A DNA stretch of 64,000 nt, from positions 4,600,452 through 4,664,451 of the forward strand of contig CM070721.1 of the NCBI GenBank assembly GCA_036346275.1. The letters run 5' to 3'. Positions 25,201-37,411 of the stretch are shown here, piece after piece. The number at the start of each line of letters is the position of its first letter. Positions within the stretch are counted from its first letter, which is position 1. The notes under the pieces are model-generated. The model saw only the letters and a program-made list of their open reading frames with translations. It was not told the origin of the DNA and searched no databases. Source of the stretch: Otatea glauca (taxonomy: Eukaryota > Streptophyta > Magnoliopsida > Poales > Poaceae). Position numbers and translations under genes: made by a program.

Positions 25201-28200
25201 AAGAATATGACTAATGGGAGATTTAACAGAACTATACTAAATGACTGAAAAGTAGCATAAATTCATACAATTAAAATTATAACTATGAGTAATGAGCCAA
25301 GCATTCTCAGGAATGTTCTCTCACATTACTTAGTCACTATCTAAATATTGTAATCCTTGGTCCATTGGTAAATAACTGCCACAGGTAGGAGTATAGGATG
25401 CCTACCTCACCAAAATCTAACTCCTCTTCTTGAAAAAAGTCACTAAAATCTCCAAACTCTGAGAGAAGTAAACCGACGTCCATCACAACCCCCTCTTCAT
25501 CCCAGCCCCAAGAACATCCACCCTGACTGTTTGCACCTTGTATGTTTTCCCTAACTTCTTTGCCAGCAAGAGAAGAAACTTCTGTTATGTCAGAACGAGG
25601 CCGCTTGGATACCTGGTTGCACAAACACAAAGCATCAAGACTATAGTAATTTCATTAAGTTCATGTAGCACAGCACAACAATACGATGACTCTGATATTT
25701 CTTTGACCAACTAGATGTTGCCACACACACACACACACAGAGGTTAAGGACATTTGTAACATGCAGAATGAAGATTTATTCACCAGAATAGAACTTCATG
25801 CACAAGTGGCTACATGTGGGCAAGAATTACTAGGTCATCTGATAGTTTTGACTTTTGACATCAATGGAACAAATACATGGGTATATCTATGTAGTGAGGA
25901 TAGGTACCGGTGTATGGTATTTGCTCATAAACGCAAACACTTCTATGCATGACACGGTACACATATAAGCTTCTATGAACTGTATACTATGTGCTCTGCC
26001 ATGTACTGGAATTTCTGCCTCCCATAACCACCATCAATATTTACATCATTTTTACTAGGTTTAAACTACGAATTATTTGAATAGGTCATATTCCTCTATT
26101 TTGCATTTTTGGCTCATTAAAGATGGCTCGGAAATATTTTTGCATATCAATAATGGCATAAATGGATTGTTGTAGATCACAAAAATGATGTAGCTACGCA
26201 TATTATGGCACTAGAACTTAGCTAGTAAGAACAACGAGAACAAACAGCAGAATAGTAGGAAACATATATAATAAAAAATAATTAAGTATGTTAAAGTGTG
26301 TAAACGAAGAAGGAATTTGATACAGTACCATCTTGCTACCAGCAATATCATTGTTGGTGGGCAGATCAGATTGATGGCATGCCATAGAGTCAGCATCAGC
26401 TAAAAGATCACCACCTTCAGCAGCTACTGCATGCTCACTTCCATTGGAAGTGCTACTCACACTACTAATACTACTAGCCATGCTGTTGCAATTGCTGTTC
26501 TTCTGTCTTCTTAGTCTTAGAAAATTAGAATTCACACCAAGTCCACGAGAAGATCCAAGGCAAGAGCTGCTAACAGATCACAACAATTAGAGTGGACAGA
26601 AATCATGGGCAAAACAAAGGTAGCGATTGGGATATATTAAAAATAAATAAAGGGAAAACACCGTATGATATAGCTTAGTCAGTTAAACTAAGAGACTATG
26701 ATCAATGGACATGATTACATTGTCATAATAGAAATAAGGATTATATTCTTTTTTGCACGAATTTTTGGATATAATGAACCGTGGGCAATAAACATATGTT
26801 ATGCCATATAGAGCTTTCAGATGTTCTAAGTAATACCTGGTAAAAAAGAAAGAAAAAAAAAGATGTGCTAAGTAATGCTGATCCTTGCACAGAGTTACTC
26901 TAAGGACAATAATGAGTTTGTACCACACTTACGTAAAGTGCAGCGATTCCAGGTATCCTCACAACCTTGTATGCAGCACAGTTTATTGCTCCATCTTAGT
27001 ATGGATGAACTTTCACTAAATTTAATCTAAATGATGAAATAAGTTCCAAACTCTGGAGAAAAACACTGGACCAAGATGGTGATTCACAAGTCATATTCCA
27101 GCTGCCAACTCAACTTACAGGAAAAGTTGGGATAGTTCTGATACTGATTCAGTTAACTATCCCTAGTTTAGACTATTCCAGATTCCAGAATCCAAATCAG
27201 CAGCACAAAGCAGAGATATGCTGAGGGCAGTTAAACACAGTTATACAAGGACCACTGATAGTGCCGGTGTTTGGCACACAAGGATACCCAGTTCATCGGT
27301 GATTGTTGTGGTGGGTGTGTTGGCTTTTGATTGGTGAGGTTGTACACAAGGAGGGCAGGCTTGATCTATGCTATGATCATGTCGTACTAGTTATATTGAA
27401 GCTTTTGCCTAGTGATTGTGGATGGAAGCTTTGACAAAACAATTTGTGCATGTGTGCATGACAAACTCAATATGTTTATAGTGGTTCTTTTAACAGGACG
27501 ACATTGACTAGTTCTACTACTACACCCTTTTTAAATGGTAGTACGAAATTCTCTGTTTACATCCAAAAATAATGTGAAGCTCAGTCAGAATATGAGGGAA
27601 TTTTTCATTTGTCGTAGTAGGTAAAAACACTAATTTAAATCTGTAAACATCATTTTCCCTCAAAAATGCTTGTGTGATTTCTGGTAAACATATGTAACAG
27701 CTGTTTACTAACAGTATTAGGAACCTGATTGGAAGACGGATTTCTTAGTTGCCAGTGGTGAAGGTCTATTCTATAGTATTAGTATATGATGTTGGTCAAA
27801 GGTTTGTATCAGAGCTTGCGGCCAGAAGCACAGCCATTAGCCATATAGTGGTTATATCCTTGAAGTTACTTCCTACATGATCCTGTTGTAGTATGTGAAT
27901 TTAATAAACTTCTTCTGGTTTAACGAAACTAGGCTTCTCTGCTGTTTGAACTTTATATTTATAAGGTGGAGCAGAAGAAGACAAAAGTGGGTCTCATTTA
28001 TAACAGGGAACAATCTGAAAATGACTGATCAAAACCCTATTAGCAAAAATGGCTCCGGGAAATACTTTATGGTGATTGGTGAATGTTACTTGCTATTATA
28101 TCGTTTGATGTTGAAAATTCTAGTAAATTTCAAAGAAAATTGAATTTGGTCTGGAATCAGAACAGTAACTGACAAATTAACAGCTCCCGTCCTTGGCCCG

Positions 28201-31200
28201 GAAAAAACATTCGGACAGTATGTTTAATCCTAGCTACACGATCCTAGAGAAGTACATCTCATTCATGCATCGAGCTCATTTCTGAACCTGAAGGAAACTA
28301 AGAAAGAGCAACTCTCCAAATTGGATATCTGTTCTTCACGCATCTTTGCACTCGCCTACCATTAATGTACTGCCGTGCACCACTACTCAAGTCAAACCCA
28401 AAGTAACTCAAAAAGAAATTTGAAATGTGCACAACCAATGATCAGGGTATGCCAAGTTGAATCAATATTCCTTTTTAAGTGCTTCATTTCCCCCAGAGCT
28501 CCTCAATTGATAGTCAGATATGTGAATGTACAGACATGCTTCATTGACCAATAATTAATTTCAGTAGAGTATTCTGAATTGATAGCACAAGCCAATAAAA
28601 AAAAAGAACAAATGTATTCAAGACTGACCTGTTCTTAAAGTAGGAAGATGGAGAAAAATTCCAGAATGGCCATGCCTCCCATGATGAACTTCCTATCCAG
28701 CCCTGTAACCACATTCTGCGAAGAACAAACTATAAACCATGCCCTCTCCAAATATAACAAGATTATAAGAGTAAGATTAGTACCTTTTACTAGAAAAGCG
28801 AACAAATGCTTGATGGACCATAGGTACCAAAACAGCCTCTGGTGGATAAATAAATGTTCTTTCGAGAACAGGGAGGCTATCAGCTGATTCTAGCTTTCGC
28901 TGTCCATCAGCACCCAATTGAGGGTCCTTCACTGTATCCACTTCTTTTTTCATCTGATTATTTTCTGATTCAGAAACTTTTTCAGTTGAGGCAGCTGGAA
29001 AGCCAAGGGCAACTTCAACATAGTAATTTTGGCCTCTCAGCTGACAGACAGTAGGTTGAGTAAAACCAGGTAAATTGGCCGCCGATAATTTGCTGAAATT
29101 ATTACAGAGAGTTAACATGAGAGCTCAGAATCAAAATGAATGGTTATGCATATGAATATATTTAAAATAATAATCAAAATGAAATACCCTGCATAAGAAC
29201 TTTAAAAAAAAGTCTTATAGAAGTGGAACATTCCACATCCAAGAGGTGCAAACAAGCCCCACTCATCAATGGGAGTTCATATCAACTTTTCTTAGGAATA
29301 TTCATACATGTATTATGCTCACAAGGAAAAATCAGCTTAACTAAGACAGTTTGACATTTGACTTTAAAAATACCTCGAATATACTTGTCTCACAAGATCA
29401 CTTGGACAACAGCCAACAAGCCTACCCAGCATTCCGCTAGGAGCAACAACAACTGCAACATTCAATTTAACAAGTCATGAATTAATCTATTCTAATCTTA
29501 GGTGCTTGGTCAAAAAGTACAATGAGCAGGGCATTTAGTTAAGTCAGCTTGATAAATGTCTTGATATGTAAACATGGAGTTAAGGGAATGGAACAGTACC
29601 TGGAAGACCTTCGCCAACAGAGCGGGGAGAATGTGTGAGAACTTTTTCTATATCATCACTACAAAGGTTTCGCATATACCTAATAGAATAGACTATTTAA
29701 AGTAAGACCATTGACACATAATAAACTGAAGAAGGCCGCCAATATAATGGAAAGTCATAAGCGCTGACCTAGCAGATATTACAACGTGCACAAAGATTGC
29801 TTCCTCCGTAGCAGCAAAGACGAATTCTATCGTATGCTGTGCTCGCCTAACACAACGATAATGAGAATAAATAAGGAAATCAGGATAAGACATAGCCAAG
29901 CTGTCCTTGGAAGAAGAAAAGGAAAACATATGATCCTATACTACCAGCTGCATGCAGATGCTCTTATACAAGACAAGTCATGGGTCCAAACACTATTGCG
30001 ATCTGCTCTAAAAAAGACGATTTTGGTGATACAAGGTATGATGTAAGACAGGGACGGGAGTTTTATCTTGAGGAGTGTAGTACTTTCTTGGGAGCTTGTT
30101 TGGTAAAGGGTTTTTCTAGTATTGTTTTAGTGGTTTGTGTCGGAGGTGGGAGGCAAGGGACAGATGAGGCAACTGTGTTAAACCCTTTTTTGGGGGTCTT
30201 CTGCAGGAGGGTCGCAGAGTTAAGCTCTTTATAAAAGTAGAGTTTTTTTTGTGTGGGTTGCCAGACAAACGAACAGATGCTTGAAACTATTTATAATAGT
30301 AAGATAAGTACCGAAAAAAATCTCCAAATAGCATCATTACATTCTCATCATCGTATAGAAGTTAGCAAAATGGCATGCAATTATTGCCGAAATCACTACG
30401 GCCAAAGGAAAAAAACAACACTATTAAATTAAGTTGAAACGCCATCTGATAAATTGGATTATTATAGTTAAACAAAGTTTCGTCTCACTAGGTACGCAGG
30501 AGCCAGTTCAACTTCAAGCACAGAAACATTGGCAGATTCCATCACATCTTATATACCATCTACTCCATGACATCTCATATACTACCTACTTCACAACAAA
30601 TCATATACTATCTATATAGTGAACAACTCTGGGAACCATTTGCGACACAATTGAGTTAGCATATCTCCCAAGTCCAAACAAACAACTTTAACAGATTATT
30701 ATTTATCATCCAATGATCAGTATGCATTGTAACGAACCAATCAACAAGGAATGGAAAAATGAATAAGCAAATAAAAGCATATCAACCTTAGTTAACAAAC
30801 CTAAAGCTGTTTTGATTTCTTGTAGGGGGATTGTATTTTGTAAAAACATCACCAAATCTTGCATATGATATCCCTCTTAGTGCTCTGGGAAAAAAAAGAT
30901 CAAACAGGAAAATAATTCAACAAGACAAACAAATTGCAACTTCATGCAACGACAAGACAAACAAACATAAGAACATGGAATACCTTTCTATAGAATTTCG
31001 TAAGGCCTGAGATAGTGCAGCTGCAATCTCTTCTGAGTTGCCTGGGGCTACCCATAAACCATTCGAAACAACTACAAAACACAATAAGCAAAGGAAACAA
31101 GCAAATACATAAGCACTGCACTAAGAGAATCCATATAATAAAAAAAGTTCAACAATAATCAACCTCTTAATTTGGATATAGCAGCTTCGGTCATTTCAGG

Positions 31201-32297
31201 TACTGATGACTGGCGGCCAGGAAGAAACAACCAGAGCTTTATCTTCTCGTCTGTCATTATGACAAAATTTTGTATAGGCAATCAGGTTAGGTAAACTTAA
31301 GAGGAAAGAAAAATGGATCCAGGTAGTGCACATAGTTATTACCAGGATTATGCTCCCCTTGAGATGGATCCCATGGACCAACAAAGGAATTAGTCCAAGT
31401 ACATAGGAATCCTTCATTCTGTAAGTGAAGATATGCTGATAGCACAATGTAATTAAGGGCATCTTTCTGCTCAGCTTTTGAACTGAAAGAGAAACATCAA
31501 TCAACAAAAACAAAAAATGCATCAGCGTATAAATAATGAGTGCCAAAAAGGTAACGAAAACACATCCCAAAAAGGCATACAGAGGGTATAAATAACAGTA
31601 TTACACCTTCTCTCAGAATTTGTACTTGGATCTGGTTCGATAGGAAGAAACTGAAACCATGATACCGTTTGGAGCTCCCCCTGTAAGGGCAAAAGATATA
31701 AATATGATGAGAACAAACAAGAATTGTTAAAACAACCATATAACAGCTAAGATGAAAAGCAAGGATATGTATATTGCTTTATTGAGTTCGAATTAAGATC
31801 TGAATAGTTCAGAAAGTATGGTATTTCAGGTTGAAAAACATAAACCATATCCACATTTTTTAGTTGCGAATTCATATCCCAAGTTCCCAGAACCCCGTCC
31901 ACTAGCAGAGCTGTACCTTAACCCACAGTTAGTGTCTATTAAATCATCATGAACAATTGCAAGCAGCAAGTCATACATGTGTTGACAGTTGCTGCAATAC
32001 CACTCCCCACAGATTTTAAATAGCTGCTCAGCTACATTTTAAACCATTTTTTTAAAAATGATTATTGCCATACTGTTATCTTTTAGGCAAGAAAATAACA
32101 CACATGTTCCAATGACAATATAATGCAACAAGTAGCACTATCAGAAACACTGGAAAGTTTACATTTCCCAATATGATGAGCAACATAATAACAAGCTACC
32201 ACCTTGTAAATGGAAGCACAACATAAATTGAACAGAACAAAAGGGAGAAATAGGAGTAAGAGATCTGACTTACAATTTTGAAAATGTTAGTCCACAT
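16224..32297 (-). CDS. MED13: Mediator of RNA polymerase II transcription subunit 13 (MED13), 22 coding exons
   Basis: Minus-strand coding exons: 32297-32274, 31680-31607, 31482-31343, 31250-31164, 31071-30984, 30884-30801, 29846-29769, 29679-29600, 29452-29374, 29092-28784, 28715-28629, 26566-26329, 25612-25406, 23095-21779, 21679-21436, 21363-21228, 21132-21045, 20929-20851, 20376-20081, 18464-17414, 17333-16965 and 16855-16224. Sum 5787 nt, about 1928 aa; recalled Arabidopsis MED13 (GRAND CENTRAL/MACCHI-BOU2) is about 1920 aa. N-terminal hallmarks are MWTNIFKIG, VSWFQFLP, GPWDPSQG, KLWLFLPGR and EFVFAATEEAIFVH. C-terminal hallmarks are RPTIAALPLPSLLVGYQDDW, YVVCPFPEP, LSGFSVPKLVLQIVTV and LQLPTCLTSESPPLAHLLHS. 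Plant MED13 links the CDK8-cyclin C-MED12 kinase module to core Mediator and mainly represses transcription, timing embryo patterning and phase change. All junctions keep frame. Exon 12 has a tandem acceptor (see findings). Confidence 0.95.
18687..18994. repeat. Tandem duplication, unit about 154 bp, in MED13 intron 19
   Basis: Unit 1 is 18687-18840 and unit 2 is 18841-18994. They share long blocks, including 'GTTCCCTAAGAAAAAGTATA' and 'AAGTGGGTCTGGAAAAATAA'. A shorter related piece ('AGTAGGGCTCTCTTCTACT') lies near 19452. Noncoding. Confidence 0.85.
23524..23579. repeat. Short 23-bp tandem duplication in MED13 intron 13
   Basis: The word GTTAGGGCAAGAAGTCAAGA occurs twice in direct tandem, with spacing 23 bp. 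Confidence 0.75.
23982..25142. mobile_element. Long-TIR DNA transposon in MED13 intron 13
   Basis: The left arm (about 23982-24100) and right arm (about 25012-25142) are imperfect inverted repeats. Reading inward, both carry 'TGACTCCCTGAACTAT' versus 'TAACTCCCAGAACTAT', then a run of C, then 'TAAACTACAAAA' versus 'TAGACTACAAAA', then 'AAACTGGAGCAAATA' versus 'AAACTGGTGCAAATA'. The interior has no transposase. Long arms suggest a Mutator-like element, possibly carrying captured sequence, but I could not fix a 9-bp target duplication. Confidence 0.7.
25722..25739. repeat. (CA)n microsatellite
   Basis: A short run of nine or so CA dinucleotides in the intron upstream of MED13 exon 13. Confidence 0.8.
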
Positions 32298-33170
32298 ATT
32301 CAGTGTAGAAGACAAGGATTTGTTTTATAAAATCACCAGAGTGCCTAGCCGGACAATACAAGGTTAAACCTGCAACATGCCCTGCTGTCTGTGATACGAA
32401 AAGTTCTGAAGTAAGTCTATGCATAACAAATGAAGGAACTACATCCAAGAAAGGATGAGATCATATATAAGTGAATGTGTACATGATGAGAGCCTACCAT
32501 CCCAGATTAAAGGAATTGGAACAAGTAATAGTAGCAAGTATATTATCAATTTAAGATGCATCCGATAGTGTATATAAGAATTTACCCAGCAGAAACAAAA
32601 TGATTTAACACACAAACAACATGTTGCTAGTGGAAGCACAGAACTGGATTTAAAAATGTTTACTCCAAACACACAAATACACCAAAAAAATGGAAAGATC
32701 TTTAGTTTCCATGTCCACCATAACTTAACCGGAAAAAAAATGCAGATTCTGGTTCCTGTGCATCAACAAGATACGCTCACCACATGCAGTCACTCGCATG
32801 ATACAAGGAAAAAGATGGAGATTGGAGATTGCGAAACTCCCACCGGCGACCTTCCACCCGCAATTTAACCTCCCCATAGCCAAAAGCATATACAAGCTTT
32901 CTTGAGCTATAAACCGGCCACTTAAGTCCCTCCAAACGCAATTAGAATGATCAACCCAATTTCCAATTCCCCTACTTGCAGGATCTACTACAACCCATCA
33001 ACACGTGCAAACAGAATTCCACTTCAAAACCCTCCAGATGATGCAGCAGCAAGCACCAGCAACCGCCATAGCCACAGACCTCCCTCCCTCCCACCCTTCC
33101 CCGCACACGATCACCCGGAACAGACTACTTGAGCTCTCCATCTGCAGCTACCCGCAACTCTACGCTTGCT

Positions 33171-33178
33171 GCTCCACT
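33171..33178. repeat. 8-bp target-site duplication of hAT element (left)
   Basis: GCTCCACT, repeated exactly at 35887-35894. The uninterrupted homologue at 39063-39070 has one copy, so these eight bases were duplicated at insertion. Confidence 0.95.
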
Positions 33179-35886
33179 TAGGCCTGGGCATTCGGTTTTT
33201 TCGGTTTCTGAAAATTTCAGTTTTTGAATCCTAGAAACCGAACCGAAATCGAACGGGATGAAAAACCGAACCGAATTAACCGAACCAATTCGGTTAATTC
33301 GGTTTTTCGGTTAACCGAAAACACCTGAAGAGACCCTTTGCACAATGAACCAGCAAGTTTGCACAATGGCACTTCACAATGTTTTGGTTAAATAGCAATT
33401 AGCAAGCATCCAGCAAGTCAACAAGCGTCCCTAGACTTGAATGCTCAAACTTATTGCTATAGCAATAGCATACATAATGTCCAAATTCCAATAACACAAA
33501 ATACATAATGTCCATTAACACAAATTACATTGTCCGGCAATACCATAATACCACAAAATACATTGTCCAACAAAGTGTCCAACTAAAAAGTATGCAATAC
33601 CTCAATCTGTCTCTCTCAGGAGGGAGGCCACAGGGAAGCAGCATTTTCTGCGACATCAGAAATAATGGATCAATAAATTAACGAGTAACTGTGATATCTA
33701 TGGTAAAACACCTTAATTACCTAGTTAAGAGAATGTTAATAATAGATGTACACTACTACTAAGTTATCTTGTGTTTATCTATTCCTGCAGCTAGCTGGAT
33801 ATCTGGCTGTTTTTTCCAGCTTATTTGGGCAATAGCGTATCACCAATTCACCATGAAAGATTTTTTTTCCCCACTTGCCTCAACCAGGAGAGCTCTTGTC
33901 TGAATCTTTTTGCTGGATCCAACCATTTTTTTCATATTTAATCCAAGCTGGATGTACAATAAAAATGGAGATTTGCATGTCTAATGATCATTGTATGAAA
34001 TCAAACATTTTATTCATGATCTTTTACATGTAGCAACAACTTCTGATGATGCTATTTAAAAGCTGAAGAGTAGTTTAATTCATCATTATATTGCAAGATT
34101 GAAGTCAGAAAGCATGCTTCTCTTATTCTTTTTATTGAAACCTTTGAGTTTTGGACTGGAGAAGGCTTGAAATTAGACAATAGACATGATGTTTTTAAGT
34201 TGACTTACTGAAAGCAGACTTCACAAATCACAATTCTCAACAAGGCAACACCAGAATGTAGAATCAAAGCTGAAGATTGAGAAAACACATATTATTAGAG
34301 CAATAATACGAAATTTGCAGATAACTAAAGAAAGGAATGACTAATAGCGGAATATTGTTACTTTTAGACAACAGGATCAGTGGGCAGTGACTCCCTAACC
34401 AGAAAACAGTCATCAAACTTTCATTGCACACATAAATTTCCTCCCATGAAAAAATCGTAACTGAAATGATTACATCTCGAGATCTGTTTGAAAATAACTA
34501 TAACTTGCATTTTGGGACAACCTGAGGATGACATCACTGAAAATCAATCCACTTCACTAGCATAATGAAAAGGCAGAAGACCACATGAATCACATGATGC
34601 TCAGGTCAGGGCATAATATAATTACTAAAGAATGAAAAATACAGCAGATGAATTGCTGGAGAACATTATAGTTTTAACAATGATCACCGAGAGGCAACAA
34701 ATTGTCAAAAGTTCTGAGAAAGATTGAGACCATGGACCACAAAATTTGAAAACATTTCACACTGCACAACTAATTTGGCAGCCAGCCAGCCACCGAGGCC
34801 ACAATATGTTTCAGGTAAGTTTTGGATGATAAGTAGTACCACATTATATACCTAAGTAAGTGGGTTATTCCTTTTAGCCTTTTAGCATCCAGTGTTTGGT
34901 CAAGGGTGCCATGGCCCATATGCATGCGAAGGCTCAAAAAGGAGGTACATTAACACATATTTTAACATTGTTCAAATGGATAGCGGCAGCTCAGTAACTA
35001 AGGATAGTCAAACTCAGATCTGATAGAGTGATAAACTGATACAGATTGACTAATGAGGAGTTGGACTTGAGTTTTACCTCGCCGGCCGGACTCCAAAGGA
35101 AGCGCAGAGGCAGAGCGGCCGCTAGCCGAAGCAACTTCAGGAGGAGGGAGGCCACGCGTGGGGCTGGCGTCGACGTGGTGGTGCTTGGGGACAGACGTCA
35201 CGGACGGCGGCGAGCAGAGATTGAGGCTCGGAGGCAGATCCACTCGAGGCAGCACCGAGGGAGGCGGCGTCGGCAGTACCCGCGAGGCTAGAAGGACCAG
35301 AACCAGGGGGGAACGGCGGAGCCGCGGAGGGACTGGAGGAGTGGAGGGTAGACTGTAGAGAATGGCGCGGAGGACCGGACTCACCGGAGGGTGGAACGGC
35401 GGAGGACGCAAGGCCGCGGAGCTGTGGCGGGTGGAACGGCGGAGCTGTGGCGGGTGGAACGGCGGAGCCGCGGAGGGCAGGGCGCAGCCGTTGGGTTGGA
35501 CGGAGAGACGCCGGCGACGTCACCTAGGGTTGGACGGAGGCGCAGGGGAATGAATCGGGGGCTCGGGTCGGGGCCTCAAGGTCGGGGGATGTGGGGAATC
35601 GACGAATCGTCCTAGGGTTGGGCTGCCGCCTGACGGGTGGGGATTTCTTTTGGGTTGCCTTGCAAGTTGCACCCTTACCTCGCTCAGTCGCGCCGCGCCG
35701 TTGCCTCTGTTCGGCTGTTCGGTTTAATCGGTTTTCAGCCGACGAAAACCGAAGAACCAAACACAGTTCACCCAATAGCAACGAAAAAAAAAACGAACCG
35801 AACATCAAAAACCGAAAAACCTTAATTTTTCGGTTATTTCCATTCGATTCGGTTTTTCGATTTCGGTTAAATAATACCCACCCCTA
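33179..35886. mobile_element. Non-autonomous hAT-type transposon, 2708 bp
   Basis: Termini are TAGGCCTGGGCATT on the left and TAGGGGTGGGTATT (reverse complement) on the right, flanked by the perfect 8-bp duplication GCTCCACT. Subterminal regions are packed with TTCGGTT/AACCGAA words (33192-33325 and 35700-35870), as in hAT elements. I see no transposase or dimerisation domain. One end (about 35000-35560) is GC-rich with overlapping low-complexity frames on both strands, resembling a leader more than a protein. The paralogous copy of this region lacks the element, which proves the insertion. Confidence 0.93.
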
Positions 35887-36759
35887 GCTCCACTACACCC
35901 ACACCTGTCGCTCCACTACACGGGGCGGCTACGCCGCGGAGAAGTAGCAACCTTAACACCACGTCGGACTCGGCCACGGAAGAACTCCTTCGCGTAAGCA
36001 ACTAAGGTTTGTCGAACTGACGACGACGACTAACCGAATCAGAACCGATGAACTGGGGACTCACCGAGGACAGAGGAGCTGATAAGGAGGCTGCTCAGGT
36101 CGGCTCAGCTCGACTGTCGGCGGTGGCAGAGGAGCCGGAGCGGAGGAGGTCGCCACCATCGATCGATTCGAACCAGAGAGGAAAGGGGCGTGCGGTCGGG
36201 TCGGATCCGTGCACAAAGCCCTAGTGGAAGAGCAGCGGAGTTGGGTTGGCTCTTACTCTGACTCCTGCTCTGCCGATGATGAGTGGGCCCAGACCCACGG
36301 GGCAGCGAGAGATGCAGTGCTGCAAGTGGGGAAAGGGTTTAGATAGAGTTTGGACGGAAATAGGTCGAAACTAGTCGCCACGGCGGGGCTGTTTGGTCGC
36401 CGGTCGGGGAGTCCGAGAGGACGCCGCTAGGATGACCAGAGAGGATGCTTACATCGGAGGCAAATCTACCTTTGTGAGACGAAGGCAGCAGGTTGTTGTC
36501 CATACTCCATATCATGATAATTAGTTAGTTCTATTGATCCTCAAGTAGCATAGTCTTTCTATGATATTTATTGAGTTTGTTTGATATATAACTTGTTATT
36601 ATGATCATGTTGAAGGACCATGTGGAGATCTACCCAGATTTGTGATGAGTATTTGACTAAATTTGAGCTTGGTTTGCTCAAGTTTGAGTTTGATTTGAAT
36701 TGAAATTTTCAAAAGGAAGCAATTTAGGTCTTCTCTGTTTTTTTCAATGCTACTGGCTA

Positions 36760-37130
36760 TGGTAGCGCGGTGCTACCGGGCAAGTGGTAGCACCAGACCA
36801 AATGGTCGGTGCAATATTTTCAGAGATGGTGTCTTGAAGGTTTCTGGTCAGGCGGTGCTACCGGGCATGGTAACCTAGTGCTACCGGGCGAGCAGTAGCA
36901 TCGGCCCCTCAGAGCAGTGTGAAAATCCAAAAGGGTGTTTTTCGGGTTTCTGGCCGAGCGGTGCTACCGGGCGAGCGGTAGCACCGGCCTAAGGAGCGGT
37001 GTGAAAAATTCAGAAGAGGGTGTTTTCTGGTGTTTGCGCAGTGCGGTGCTCTGGCTTTGAGCGGTAACCGGTCCACTATGCGGTGCTACTGACCTAAAAG
37101 GCAGTAGCACCGGCCTGAACGAACAAAGAT
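36760..37130. repeat. Imperfect array of GGTGCTACCGG hairpin units
   Basis: Units of roughly 90-100 bp each contain GGTGCTACCG followed within a few bases by CGGTAGCACC or close variants, so each unit can fold on itself. Copies start near 36769, 36855, 36887, 36960 and 37081. Spacer phrases such as 'GGTGTTTTTCGGGTTTCTGG' also recur. Noncoding. Confidence 0.8.
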
Positions 37131-37411
37131 GAATTTCAAAGTGTGGACTTTGATGAATTTCTTGCATATCTTTGTGGGCAATGCTATGTGAGGAGTTTCC
37201 TTATTTTGATGGTTGCGGTCGGCGATGCTAGATCATGGTGAGCGAAGGATGACCGGACTAGGCGAGGCGTCGAAGGTCGGATGGTCGGGATCTCATAGGT
37301 TAGCGGGTCTAGTCAGTATGCTTTGAGAACCATGCAAGAAAAACCCGTTCTGTGTGTGGGTTTTGAGTTAGCCCTTACATGACTGCGTGAGTGGGTCAAT
37401 CCTAACCCTTG

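Larger units (their letters stand above)
32298..36611 (-). promoter_or_regulatory. MED13 5' region: probable 5' UTR exon, UTR intron with hAT insert, promoter
   Basis: On the minus strand a GC-rich leader-like stretch (about 36310 down to 36064) ends in CTCG followed by GTGAGTCC, a good splice donor. A plausible acceptor (TTGCAG, near 32371) lies about 75 bp before the MED13 ATG at 32297. I infer a noncoding first exon near 36064-36310 and a UTR intron of about 3.7 kb, of which 2.7 kb is the hAT element. The promoter would lie above about 36310. The spliced UTR is an inference; no transcript evidence is available here. Confidence 0.5.

Noticed and set aside
34998..35615. Frames of 60-137 aa on both strands inside the hAT element
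   Set aside because: Low-complexity Pro/Arg/Gly composition, overlapping on both strands, and no transposase or zinc-finger motif.
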